Shown here: positions 48,743 through 58,959 of the stretch, in pieces
How positions within the stretch are numbered: position 1 is the first letter of the stretch
How the letters are laid out: the number at the start of each line of letters is the position of its first letter
From: Cubamyces lactineus
Lineage: Eukaryota > Basidiomycota > Agaricomycetes > Polyporales > Polyporaceae
Assembly: GCA_022376465.1 (NCBI GenBank)
Contig: JACDTU010000006.1
Location: 1,736,001-1,800,000 of the forward strand
Reading direction: 5' to 3'
Length of the DNA stretch: 64,000 nt
Program-made: the position numbers and the translations under genes
The notes under the pieces: model-generated
Database searches by the model: none
What the model was told of the DNA's origin: nothing
What the model saw: only the letters and a program-made list of their open reading frames with translations

Positions 48743-49514
48743 ATCGTCCTCAAAACAGTACTCAAATGAACATATACGACTCCTACAACTCTCGTCAGAT
48801 CACATGCCGGGTGAGCATTCGAATCTAGACAGACTCGCCGTACGGGAGAAGGTGCACCTGATTTGAGTCCCGAAAGGGCGCTCGCCGATTGCTAATATCG
48901 TCATGTATGTACAGGAGCTCGCTAATACTCCGTGGCTGTGTTGAGCCCTAAGTTTGCCTCAAACGGTTCCAGCAGATCCTCAAAAGTTGAGCATACCATA
49001 CTACTTTAGTACCCGCCATCTCACAATGCGCGGCGACGGCATCAACTCCCTGCCAATGGTACGGCTAGGAGTGCTACTACGGACAGAAACACCGCATTGT
49101 CCAAACGCCTCGGAATGCACCCACTTTCATGAGTCATTGCTCCAGAGACGGGACCCCTTTCGACCGCACCTGCATGTTCAACCATTCACAGTAGCTTCTG
49201 AACGCACCTGCGTGACGTTCTTGCGAGTGCTCAGCATTGAATTGCAACATCTGATACGCACAGTATAATCATCTCTGTTGTAGTTTCACGACCAGAGTTC
49301 GGGTTCCCGGTTTTACATCGAACGGTGAGTATAACTCCTTTAGGCTTCCTGCGACGCCCGACCTTCAGCCAGCCCAATTTTACCCTGCCGTAGTCGGTGG
49401 GTCCCTATCCTATCGTCCCCAGTCGCCCTATATATAGGTGTGGTGTTAGCATCCAGCCTTCATATTTCTCTATCGCCAGGATATTCCGTTTCGTGGAGTC
49501 CCCGATATCTGTCA
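48743..49514. promoter_or_regulatory. Promoter region of SDR-7 with TATA box
   Basis: A strong TATATATA at 49429-49436 lies about 80 bp upstream of the SDR-7 start on the plus strand. This is the point where the array switches from minus-strand to plus-strand genes, so the region also borders the relic upstream of SDR-6. No other gene seen. Confidence 0.5.
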
Positions 49515-50932
49515 ATGCCGGCCATATCCCCTCAAGACACAGTGCTGGTAACGGGGGCCAATGGATACATGGGCCAGTGGGCAATTCGTACACTGCTGGA
49601 GCCCGGATACATCGTTCACGGCGCCGCCAGAACGACGGAGAAGGCGCAGGCCATGTCGGCTTGGATTGCACGAGAGCTCCCCACCTACACGTCTCGCTTC
49701 GAAATGTTCGTTGTCCCTGACATTGCGAAGGTGCGTACGCCAACGTATATGCGTCTATGAGACCTGACCACGTTCTGTATAGGATGAAGCGTTCGACGAG
49801 GCCATCGCAGGGGTCCAAGGCGTGATCCACACTGCCTCGCCCGTGACCCATTGGATCGAAGAATTGGAGCCCTACCTCGTCCCCGCCGTAAACGGGACTA
49901 CAAGCGTCCTCAAGAGCGCTCAATCGTCTGGGTAGGTTATACTAGCACTAATTCTGTCAACGAACTGGCCTTGTACTAAGCGAGAGCTAGCACATCATAG
50001 CACAGTCAAGCGCGTCGTCATAACGGGTTCTACAGCTGCTATGGCCAATACCGCCGCTCCTGCACGCACGTACACCGAAGCTGACTGGAACGATACCGTC
50101 GTCGAAAGGATCGAGAAGGAGGGTAAAGCTGCCCCAGGAGCCATCAAGTATGACGCGAGCAAGACGCTGGCAGAAAGGGGTACGCCGGGTGGATGTCTTA
50201 GTTGAGGACTCGGGTACTGATCTTGGAATATCTCGTCAGCCGCATAGAAGTTCATGGAAGAGAATAAGGCGGACGTTTCGTTTGACCTCAGCGTCATCAG
50301 CACCTCGTGGGCGTTTGGGGTGCGTCGCCTCCTATGCTCATGCCATCGCTTGCGGCGTGCTAACTAGTCTGACTTAGCCTATCGCCGATTGGACTGTGCC
50401 ATCTCCTGCCGCCCTGACTTCCACAGCTGCTATGTTGTACATGATACTCTTCAAGGACCCTCCTCTAGAGCCATATCCCGACTATATTTTCAACCATGTC
50501 GACGTCCGCGACTCAACAGAGATGCATATCAAGGCGCTCGAAGTGGACGCAGCCGGTGGCGAGCGTATCATCTCGAACTCGCGTACGTGGCACACTCGCA
50601 TCGTTCTAGGACACGTGTAACTTAGTTCCGCCTCGCTCCAACAGACCGAATCACCTGGGCGGAGTGCGGTGAGTGTTTACAAGCGATTGCTTGCTGTCGA
50701 TGTGTATTGGGATTAAGTTATTACAGTGGATGCCGTGAAGGCTCTCGGTATGCTACCTGGCTTCAACAGGGTCGAGAGGCACCTCAAGACGGAATACCCA
50801 CCGGCGCCCTACTTCTCTAACGAGAAGGCCGTTCGTATCTTCGGCATCAAGTTCCGTACAGTCCAAGATACTATGAAAGACATTGTTGAACAGTTCAAGG
50901 CGTTGGGATGGCTCAAACACCTGGAGACGTAG
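49515..50932 (+). CDS. Extended SDR reductase SDR-7 (opposite strand)
   Basis: The only array member on the plus strand. [20 protein letters not shown] starts at 49515, and exon 1 ends DIAK before the donor GTGCGT. Exon 2 gives DEAFDEAIAGVQGVIHTASP. The catalytic exon gives KRVVITGSTAAMAN, TYTEADWNDTVVERI and KYDASKTLAERG. Note TGS where the others have TSS or VSS. Later exons give FDLSVISTSWAFG, FNHVDVRDSTEMHIKALEV and GGERIISNS. The 24-nt microexon at 50645-50668 encodes RITWAEC, and the last exon ends KALGWLKHLET. Otherwise intact; whether the motif change affects activity is unknown. Confidence 0.83.
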
Positions 50933-51170
50933 GTGGGCAAGCACGATTGACCCGAGCGCGAGTCAACGGTTCGCTGGTTACCTCAAGCGCTTCTAGTGTC
51001 CTCGAATCCATCGCTCGTGATGCGCGTTCAATGCAGGTACAAATGCATACCATTGAAGTACAATAACGTAGAATATCAGTGGATACTAAGGTAAATGAGA
51101 ACAATGTCCGTATCGTGCATTAACCTCACAGCTCGACCAGCGGGCCGCCCACGCGAGCTCGCCATACCCA

Positions 51171-52154
51171 TCACCGGATCCTCTTGAAGTTATCCCTTGC
51201 ATGACGACCGAAGTCGCGGTAGCGGAGCTTGGTCTCCTTCACGTTCGTCGCCCGGGCGACGGCCTCACTCGCCTCGCTCCCCAGGATCTGGAGCGACTTC
51301 ATCTGCGACTTGAGCTGGCGCACGCGCCGCCGCGCGTGCTTCCGCCGAAGTGTGCTCGACACGCTCAGCGCACTGCTCGCGCTGATGCTCCCCGGCGAAC
51401 ACTCCGACCGCCACGACCGAGCTGAGAGCGGCGTCTTGGGCGAGCGTTGCCACTTGCTCTTAGCGGACCCCGGAGTCGTCGGTGCAGACGTGCATCGCGC
51501 GCGATTGGGCGTCTTAGGTACGAGTGGCCACTGAGAGCCGTCTTCCTCGTCGAACGGATCGTTCCCGGCGGCTCGAGAAGGCGAACCATTGTCTTCTTCA
51601 TCCCCCTCTGCGCCGTATTCGTCTTCGAAAGGGTCCTCGTCGTGCCTAGAAGGCGAGACCAGGCTGCTCAGTGTGGCGCGCGGCGCGGGCTTGGGATCCT
51701 TGCGCATCTTGCGCCGGCCGAATTTCCGGAAGAGGAACGCGAGCTTCTTCCGCGTCTTGCCTGACTCACCCTTTGTCGGCATCGAGCCCCCGACGAGCGG
51801 CGTTCCCTCGTCTTCGTCCATCGGCGAATCAAGAAGCGTCAAGGAGCCCATGTTTAGTTGCGAGAGAGAAGTGCGCCGGGCGCCCTGGACGGGAGGCTGC
51901 ATGCCGTCGATGCCGGACCAGTCTGGGGACATGGGAGAGGCCATGTCGACGTCAGCGTCAATGTCTTCGCGCGCGATGGTGATGTCGAGGATTTTGGCCG
52001 CCTTCTTGTCGGAGCGCCGCCGCGCGCGGAGGACGTCCCGGTCGACCACGTTGATGGTGGGTGGCAACGAGGGCAGACTCGACGCTTCCTCGTCGAACTC
52101 GTCGAAAAGTGCGTGCGCAACGTCTTCTTGGAAGAGTGCATTGAATGAGGGCAT
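51171..52154 (-). CDS. Hypothetical basidiomycete protein (about 327 aa)
   Basis: Single long frame. I favour the start MPSFNALFQEDVAHALF at 52154, because the 73 residues upstream are low-complexity and contain probable 5' UTR; the frame itself opens at 52373. No known domain. Features are LPPTINVVDRDVLRARRRS, a basic patch (KTRKKLAFLFRKFGRRKMRK), two acidic DPF(D/E)-E clusters, proline/serine sites, and a basic C-terminal helix (RRKHARRRVRQLKSQMKSL) ending DNFKRIR. The composition suggests a disordered nuclear or regulatory protein; that is inference. Confidence 0.6.
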   Translation of the reverse strand: MPSFNALFQEDVAHALFDEFDEEASSLPSLPPTINVVDRDVLRARRRSDKKAAKILDITIAREDIDADVDMASPMSPDWSGIDGMQPPVQGARRTSLSQLNMGSLTLLDSPMDEDEGTPLVGGSMPTKGESGKTRKKLAFLFRKFGRRKMRKDPKPAPRATLSSLVSPSRHDEDPFEDEYGAEGDEEDNGSPSRAAGNDPFDEEDGSQWPLVPKTPNRARCTSAPTTPGSAKSKWQRSPKTPLSARSWRSECSPGSISASSALSVSSTLRRKHARRRVRQLKSQMKSLQILGSEASEAVARATNVKETKLRYRDFGRHARDNFKRIR

Positions 52155-52611
52155 GTTGACGGGGTTGAGGATGGTGCTTCGCGGCCTGCGCGGGGTAGAT
52201 TGGGAGTGGGTGGAGGTGGGAGAGGTTGGAACGTGTGTGACTGTGGTCGGGCCGCCTCTTTGAGAAGATATACGGCACGCACAAAGAGTTCCAAAGGATA
52301 TTGAACGCAGCAATGCCTTTGTTAAGTTCCGGATCGTATACCCGGCGGTTAGTGACATTGACTTGTCGCACAATTGCTATTCACAGATTGAGCCACTCAC
52401 ATCGATATACCAACCACAAAGCTGTTTGATCGATAACACAGTGATAGGATATTACCCAAATCACGCTCAGACTGGGGTTCCTCGAGAGTACTAGTCGAGG
52501 CAGTCGCAATTACTTGCTCATGCAACTCAGGGTGTTTGCTATTCGTGCGCAACTTGTATTCCTTCTCGGCGTATTTGTCGACAGGTATGCTCTGTAAGAA
52601 CATACTCGCAT
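52155..52611. other. Intergenic between hypothetical gene and tRNA-Pro
   Basis: Holds the 5' region of the minus-strand hypothetical gene; minus-strand frames may include untranslated leader. Nothing else recognised. Confidence 0.4.
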
Positions 52612-52704
52612 GGCCTGGTGGTCTAGTAGTATGATTCCTTCTTAGGGTCCATCGGTTTAAGATTCATTTGGAGGAGGTCCCGGGTTCAATTCCCGGCCAG
52701 GCCC
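52612..52704 (+). tRNA. tRNA-Pro (AGG anticodon), with intron
   Basis: Acceptor GGCCTGG pairs with CCAGGCC, the D-arm holds the A box GGTCTAGTAGT, and the T-arm is CCGGGTTCAATTCCCGG. The anticodon stem CCTTC/GGAGG encloses a loop starting TTAGGG with anticodon AGG. A 21-nt intron follows the base after the anticodon, the canonical position for nuclear tRNA introns. Confidence 0.9.
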
Positions 52705-52990
52705 AGCTTTTTGTTTGCAAACACACACGATTGGCAGCCCCGGGAACGACTGAACGCGCAAGTATTGCATCTAAATTGACACCAGTATAGAAGATGCTTC
52801 TTGTGTTGCTACCTCGTACACGCCCCATTTACCAGTACATAAGCAGTCAAAAGGCAGGATACATATTGGACCCGAAGAATAGAAGTGGTCGTAGTGGTCG
52901 TTGCAAAGGCTCCGACGTCGTCTCGTTCGCAGCAAGAGCGTGGATGGTGGTTTCTTGGGGCTGCGCAGCAGCAAGCGATGGTCGAGGGAG

Positions 52991-54569
52991 TCACCCGTAG
53001 ATCTTGAGCCACTGGATGTCGAAGTAGGCGTTGGTGAATGCCGAGGGGTTGTTGTTGACGTAGCCTGTAATTATAGGTGGTAGGCGATGAGCAAATGGAG
53101 AGAGGCTATCGCATGGGGCAGGTTACTCACTGACGCAGTCGCCGGGGCAGCCGTCGGAGCTGTAGACAGCACCAGCCCAGTCACCGCCTATTGCGATGCG
53201 CGACGAGAACGAGTCAGTGCCTGTTCCAATGACGATAGGACGTATGACGTACAGAGGGTGAGGTTGATGATGATGTTGTGCGCGCCGAAGTGCGAGTTTA
53301 GATCGCACGACTGGCTCGGGAAGTAGGCGTACGGGGTGCCCTGTCACGCGGCGCGGAAGAGTCAGCCTGACAGTTCTGCAGCTGCAATCGCTAGGAAAGG
53401 GTCGTGACTTGCCCAGTTGTCCGTGTTGATGGAGGTTGCGCCGTTCTTGACGTCGGCGGGCACAGAGCCGTCATTGCGGGACCAGAACCAGACTTTGATG
53501 AATGAGCTTGTGCGCTCCATTGCATACCTGAGAGGGTGCACATGGTCAGCGTGATGCGCTCCTGGATCACATACGGCGAATGCGCTTACCAGCCTCCCCC
53601 GGCACTGTTGAAGGCTGGGCCGTAGCTGTTTGTGGTGGGCGCCTTTACTCCGCATCCGGCATTATTGGTGGCGGCAGTATCACAGTTGTTACCGGTAGAG
53701 GTTCTAGTGGAGCGTTAGGCAGGGTTCAAGAAGACTCCCAATAAGGGGAACTCACCCAGTCTGCGAGCGCGACGCGGGCATCGTGCATCCTGGCGTCATG
53801 GCGGAGTCAGACCACAGATAACATACATTCACGGCGAAGTATGGGCATGTACTCACCGGAGCTGGTGTGAAGCGTCGATTGGTTCGGACTCTGATCGTTG
53901 ACGCCCTCGAGAACATCGATTTCGCCTGGGAACAAGAAGCAGAAGCGATGAGAATCACGAGCACCGAGCTTCGCGTGGGACTCGGGACCGACCTTGGTTG
54001 GGCCAATCAGCTCCGACCTCCCACAGAGCGGGCCATGTCCTATACGGTCGTGTCAAAGAGGGCCCTATTGACGCAACGATGCCATATCGTTACTCACGCG
54101 CAACCCTGGGGCATATGGCGGAGGCTCCATCTGGTCGTCACGAGGGATTAGTCTTGACTCTCGGAACCCGAGATAGGTCGCCTGAAAGACTTACACGGTA
54201 ACATGGGTCGTGTACTGCTTGTTGCTCTGCAGCCGGACAGAGTTACGTCCGGGGCCGCTGGCGCTCAGCACCGTCGTATCGTCGGCGCGGATGATGAAGT
54301 GGTCCCCCGAATAGTAAGTGAGGTTCTGCGCGAGGGCAGTGGCCTGATCAACATAGTTACTGATGGATCAAATGCCTGTCAACCCTCGGGCTCCGCATGA
54401 ACATCGAGTAAAAAACTTACACTCGGCCATGAGTGGGGTCAGCAATGGCTTGGTGGGTGAACGACTGGAGGAAGCCGCTGCCCTGGTGGCTGTCCGTCTG
54501 CTGGTACGTCGCGCCAAGGGCGGAGGCGACGAAACACGCTAGAGTAACGAAGGTGCGGGAGGCGAACAT
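52991..54569 (-). CDS. GH16 endo-beta-1,3(4)-glucanase-like secreted enzyme
   Basis: Glycoside hydrolase family 16, laminarinase type, probably acting on beta-1,3/1,4 or 1,3/1,6 glucans of the fungal cell wall or plant material. The start at 54569 gives a signal peptide (MFASRTFVTLACFVASALG), then ATYQQTDSHQGSGFLQSF and DPTHGRV. Further exons give FIIRADDTTVLSASGPGRNS, WPALWEVGADWPNQG and then the catalytic GEIDVLEGVNDQSPNQST at about 53890-53926, with both glutamates of the E-I-D-x-x-E motif present. The C-terminal part has FIKVWFWSRNDGSVPADV, SHFGAHNIIINLTLCGDWAG and GCPGDC, ending FTNAYFDIQWLKIYG at 52991. About eight exons; intact. Confidence 0.87.
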
Positions 54570-57239
54570 GGTGCTGAAGCCCAGAAATGGAGAGAAGGGG
54601 TGTTTTGTGCGAGCTGGAAGGTCGCGAGGAGGTGGACGGAATGCAGCTCACGGCGAACGGTGAGCCTCAGCATCTCAGACTTTATACCTCGTCGCCCGAC
54701 CACGAGATTTTTGGAAGAAGATAGCGCCAAAGGGGAACCATGCTGCGCAAGGTGTACGGAACCGGGATGTACAGGTCAGGTTTGCTAACGCAAGAGAGTG
54801 CAGAGCAGCGGAAGCATCCCATGGTGCCTCACGCGAAGCAAGGCACATGGTGCTACTCGACCGCCAACGCGGACGGATACCGGGCGTGACGCTGCAGTCC
54901 ATACGGAAGATGTCTCGAACAGAAAACAGAATGGAAAGCGTCTCCCCACACGGTCGAGAGCGGCGCAGAACCCGGGGGTCAAGGACATAAGCAGCAACCA
55001 ACGACGGTGTGGGCCAATGTGCTCTGCATCCGCGGCTATCGATAACCCGTTCCGGAGTAGCAGCCAACGTGTCCGGAGATCCCACAAGGGGCATATGTTC
55101 GACTCCAGAGCGCGTTAACATGATCCCAGTAATCTTCCGCGGGCGCACGGGAATAGCGTTTGGCAAGAAGACCAGCAAGGCAACGAGTCATCTGAGGGCG
55201 CTCGTGGAGCTTCAGCAGATGCTGCGTGTCGTCTGACTGGTTACCTGTGAGCCATTTGCGCCTCGTTGTCGCTCAGCTGTAGGGCCAGAAGAGCGATGTC
55301 GTCCTAACGACGCCCGCAGGGACGATGAAGGACCGCCGGAATGCGGAACGCACATTGAGCCCTGATTGCATTCCAGGTAGATTCGTGTGCTACCCGGTAC
55401 GGCCAGCTTCCTGAAATGTAGAGAGCCACAATCCGCACGTGCATTCCCATGGCGCAACCTGTGCTGGAGGAAAATGGTAAGAGCTACTTTGAATACCCCG
55501 GAATAAATGCAGTACGGGGTATACAGCATACTCAACTTCCTTTGATCATCGCTTGACTTCTGCCAAATTCTGGGAGTATCGCCGGGTCAGAGGGCCAACT
55601 CCGAGCTCCGCGCTGGCGTGAGAAGCCAACCCGACATTGATGACAAGAGCCAGGTGAGACGGATGCCATATGTTCGTAAGTCAGCATGATCAAGACAAAC
55701 GCTTCCTGTAGTGATCAGCGCGTGCACGAGGAGAAGGCGTTAGTTTGGGCGGGTGCACGTTAGGGAAAGAGCTGCATCTCGTGATACCGATATGCTCCTC
55801 AGGAGACGCGTGGCAAGCTCGGACGAGATCCTCAGGGAAGCAATGTTCACGTATCGCCGGAGCCTGCGTTCCGGACAATCGTTGTGCTAGAACATATGGA
55901 CCTGGAGATACTAGGTAAGTCTGCACATGCGTCTGAAGATCGCGGTCCGTCGTTCCATAGCGACCATAAGGTTCTCATCATCTTGCCTGTCCGCCGCGTG
56001 TTAGCTATGTCTTGGGCTCATGACAAAAGTATACCATGAGGAACGTTATGTCATTGGCCATTCTTCAGCAGTACTCCATCTGCGGATCGGCGGCGGCGGT
56101 AACTGGCAGACAGCGTTGGGACTCCGAGGAGATGCGACTCCGAGTCGGACTCGCATGATAGGGGACGGCTACACGGCATCTCCCGGAATATCCACATGGT
56201 GGCTGTGTGGTGCACTTCTACATTTGGCAGTCCTCCGTCGTATGTCGTTTGGGTTAATGGAGACCGACCTTTCAGGACATCAGCTGTAGGAGGAATAATG
56301 CAGAGACATATGCATACGATGAGGGGAAAGGATATGAATAGATAGCACCAATTGTTGGCCACGCCGCAAGTAATCGTGGGTACCGCTTACTGCCTAGACG
56401 CATCGCTAGTGTTCCGCTAGTAGGACTCCGCCATGCAGGAGACCCGACGGAGCCGAATACAGTTGCGAATACAGCGGGGGAAAGTGACGGTAGACACTGA
56501 CGTCAGTGTATGGGGCTTCAGACTGAGGCTCGCATTGACGGCGCATGGTCGGAGCTCTCGTATGACGTGGAGCACATGCTCGGCGTACGCACAAGGTTTC
56601 GAGGTAACGTCGACTTCGTTGTACAGTTCGTTGAGATGTTGCACTAACTGACTGGTCAGAATGCCTCCGGAAACCAGTGACGTCCGAGGCTTGCGATGAC
56701 AAGCCTCAGCAACAGAGCGTGGACGAAGCACTCACAAACCGTATCGCGCTGTCGTATCGCAAACCTGGAAACTATTTAACAGAGTTTGGGGAGAGCCGCC
56801 GCCTTCAGTGCTTCTTATTGTAGAGGTCAAGCAACGCAGAGGACCTTTGCTTTCCAGACTTGTTGGACGTCTTCACAGTATAGTACTAGCGTGTACGACC
56901 TCTCCTGCCCGAACATCTCTTAGTAAGCGCGATGTGTGGTCTCGAGCGAATACTGTGACAATAGCTTCACTTTAGGTAACCGGACCCAAACCGTTTCAAC
57001 TCGCTCACCGATAGTCTCGAACATAGTCGGCGCGCCTAACTGGGACCTTCGATTCAATAGTGATGTTCCTCGTCCAATCAGGATGCGCCGATATGCATAG
57101 AGCTCGGTATGACAGACGTGCATTGAAACTGAAAGATGAATCTATGATACAAATAAAATCCACATCGTCCTCCACAGCCAGAGTTCAGACCCTCGGCCTT
57201 TGTCGTAGTGTACACTCGCAGTAGTCCGCGATCAAGTGT
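54570..57239. other. Gene-poor interval
   Basis: 2.7 kb with only short frames on both strands. The left end is the GH16 promoter. Minus-strand frames at 56417-56731 and 56920-57123 have fairly protein-like composition but match no family I know and do not join convincingly. Confidence 0.4.
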
Positions 57240-57674
57240 TCAAGCCGCGCCGCCAGACTTGCGCCTGTCGTCGTGGATCTACATCAGCTCCGGCGTTTCG
57301 TCTCCAGTGATCCAACAACGCGATACTCACAGCTGGTAGCCCACAGCAATGAAGGGGATCATGAAGAATGTCGCCGCAGCGCCGGCGTACCGAGTCGCAA
57401 ACTTGCGACGGTTGTCATACGTGAAGGGCATGTTCTGGGGGAGCGAGCGGAGATGAGCGACAGGGAATCCACACAGTACGATTGACAGGCGAGCATGCAC
57501 TCCAGCATGAGCCTCGGGTCTCCTGCTCTGGCTGTATCAGACGGAGGATCGTTCACTTACGTGGTGAGCAGTGTGCTCCTTCAGGGGGTGGAGTCCAAAT
57601 CCGCGCACTTGCTTCGGGGTGCGCCTGAGAGCAGCACGGAGGGAAGCCGGCGAAGTCCTAGCGAGCGGCGACAT
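57240..57674 (-). CDS. Cytochrome c oxidase subunit 8 (COX8/VIIc-like)
   Basis: Small inner-mitochondrial-membrane subunit of complex IV, 80 residues in three exons: 57561-57674, 57331-57434 and 57240-57264, all with GTGAGT or GTAAGT donors and in frame. Exon 1 is a mitochondrial targeting peptide rich in R and S (MSPLARTSPASLRAALRR) with the usual RGFGLHPLKEHTAHH end. Exon 2 gives NMPFTYDNRRKFATRYAG and the single transmembrane helix with FFMIPFIAVGYQL, where IPFIAV is the family signature. Exon 3 completes LRKSGGAA-stop. The match to the fungal COX8 pattern (MPF...K/RxFA..Y.....F.IPFIAV..Q..K.G) is clear. Confidence 0.85.
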
Positions 57675-58271
57675 GTCGAGAGAACTCTAGGAACAAGTGA
57701 ACGGACTTGAGAGAGGGTAGCGAGAGTCGAAACTACCGGTCGACGAGACTTGGTGTGCAGGGATGGTAATGCGGGACAAGAGTCGCTGCGCGGTCGTCGT
57801 TATGTACGCCGAATGGAACTACCCCAGTGCCCCAGTTCGTGGAGTGATGGTCGCGCGTGCCCGAGATGGGCCCCTCTGGAGCAGAGCTAGAATAGCCTTG
57901 GCCTGAGAATGAGAACCTCGGCCACAGTGCGGCATACTGACATCTATGGGCGGCCGCGGGGCCAGCTGACCATTTGTATTAGACACGGTTCCAGGTAGGT
58001 CGAGAGCTCGAGCGACCACGCGGATAATGAAGATGCCCCTATTGACCGGTGGGCATGCTACATCGACTATTCGGGCATTTCTCGCCAGATTCAAGCACGG
58101 ATCGGGCTTGAATGGGCCTGGGTACCTGGACAATGTTAGTTGAACCGTGGGATGGTGGTGGTGAGCAAGGTTCAATGGAGATGGTAGCGTGATTTCCGGC
58201 ATGTCTTAAGAGCTTCAATCAATCGATCAAGTCTGACCCATATGGCATATGGCATTTGTCATACTATCACA
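57675..58271. other. Intergenic, COX8 promoter side
   Basis: A 127-codon minus-strand frame (57819-58202) is proline/arginine-rich with no domain. I regard it as chance. Confidence 0.4.
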
Positions 58272-58362
58272 GCCCGCTTAGCTCAGTGGTAGAGCGCATC
58301 ACTTGTACCGACTTAGCAATCGGGCGATGATGAGGTCAGTCGTTCAAACCGGCTAGTGGGCA
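58272..58362 (+). tRNA. tRNA-Thr (TGT anticodon), with intron
   Basis: Acceptor GCCCGCT pairs with AGTGGGC, the D-arm is TTAGCTCAGTGGTAGAGC, and the anticodon stem CATCA/TGATG holds CTTGTA with anticodon TGT. A 19-nt intron follows the base 3' of the anticodon. The T-arm is AGTCGTTCAAACCGGCT. Confidence 0.88.
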
Positions 58363-58959
58363 TTGCTTTTTGCGGTTCTCCAGGGCTTCTCCCCCAGCTG
58401 CGGGCCACGACTTGTTAGTCATTAGAGAGCATTTTCAATGTCGACGATTCCATCAATACCCAGCTGTGATAGGAGATAGCGAAAGACTGATGAAGAGTCA
58501 GGGCGTCGGCCGATGCATACGCGCCGAGGTAGTGCGATCACCTCATATCAGCACTCACTATTTCTCGGTACTGAACGTCTATACTTGCGACCGCGTCTCT
58601 AGATCTAGACTAGACCTCAGCGATAGCAGTCATGACCGTGATCAATGGATCGACGGTAGGCCTCTTCAAGGGACGCGCCTGGTGCCATAGACATATGAGT
58701 CGCCAGGGGTCTTCATTCATGATAAAGATACGAGCAATCACGATTCTGAGGAACTTGAGTATTTACATTACCAACCGCTGGATCCAAGACGAAGATGTAG
58801 CTTTCGCTCGAATCTCTTGGTCAAAAACTGGATACCTGGCAGTCATCATACGACGCGCCAAAGGTATTGTGTGCAAGATCAATCCTACATCCTCGCCTAT
58901 TCCTTGGGTACTAGTACACAAGCCATAGCGTACCCATCTTCTCGAAAGTCCATAGACTT
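58363..58959. other. Intergenic, 3' side of SDR-8
   Basis: No gene recognised; short frames only. Confidence 0.45.

Noticed and set aside
51589..52263. 224-codon plus-strand serine-rich frame
   Set aside because: Opposite strand of the hypothetical gene at 51171-52154. I kept the minus-strand frame because it is longer and has basic and acidic blocks typical of a real protein, though certainty is moderate.
57819..58202. 127-codon minus-strand frame near COX8
   Set aside because: Proline/arginine-rich, no domain and no plausible start context; treated as chance.
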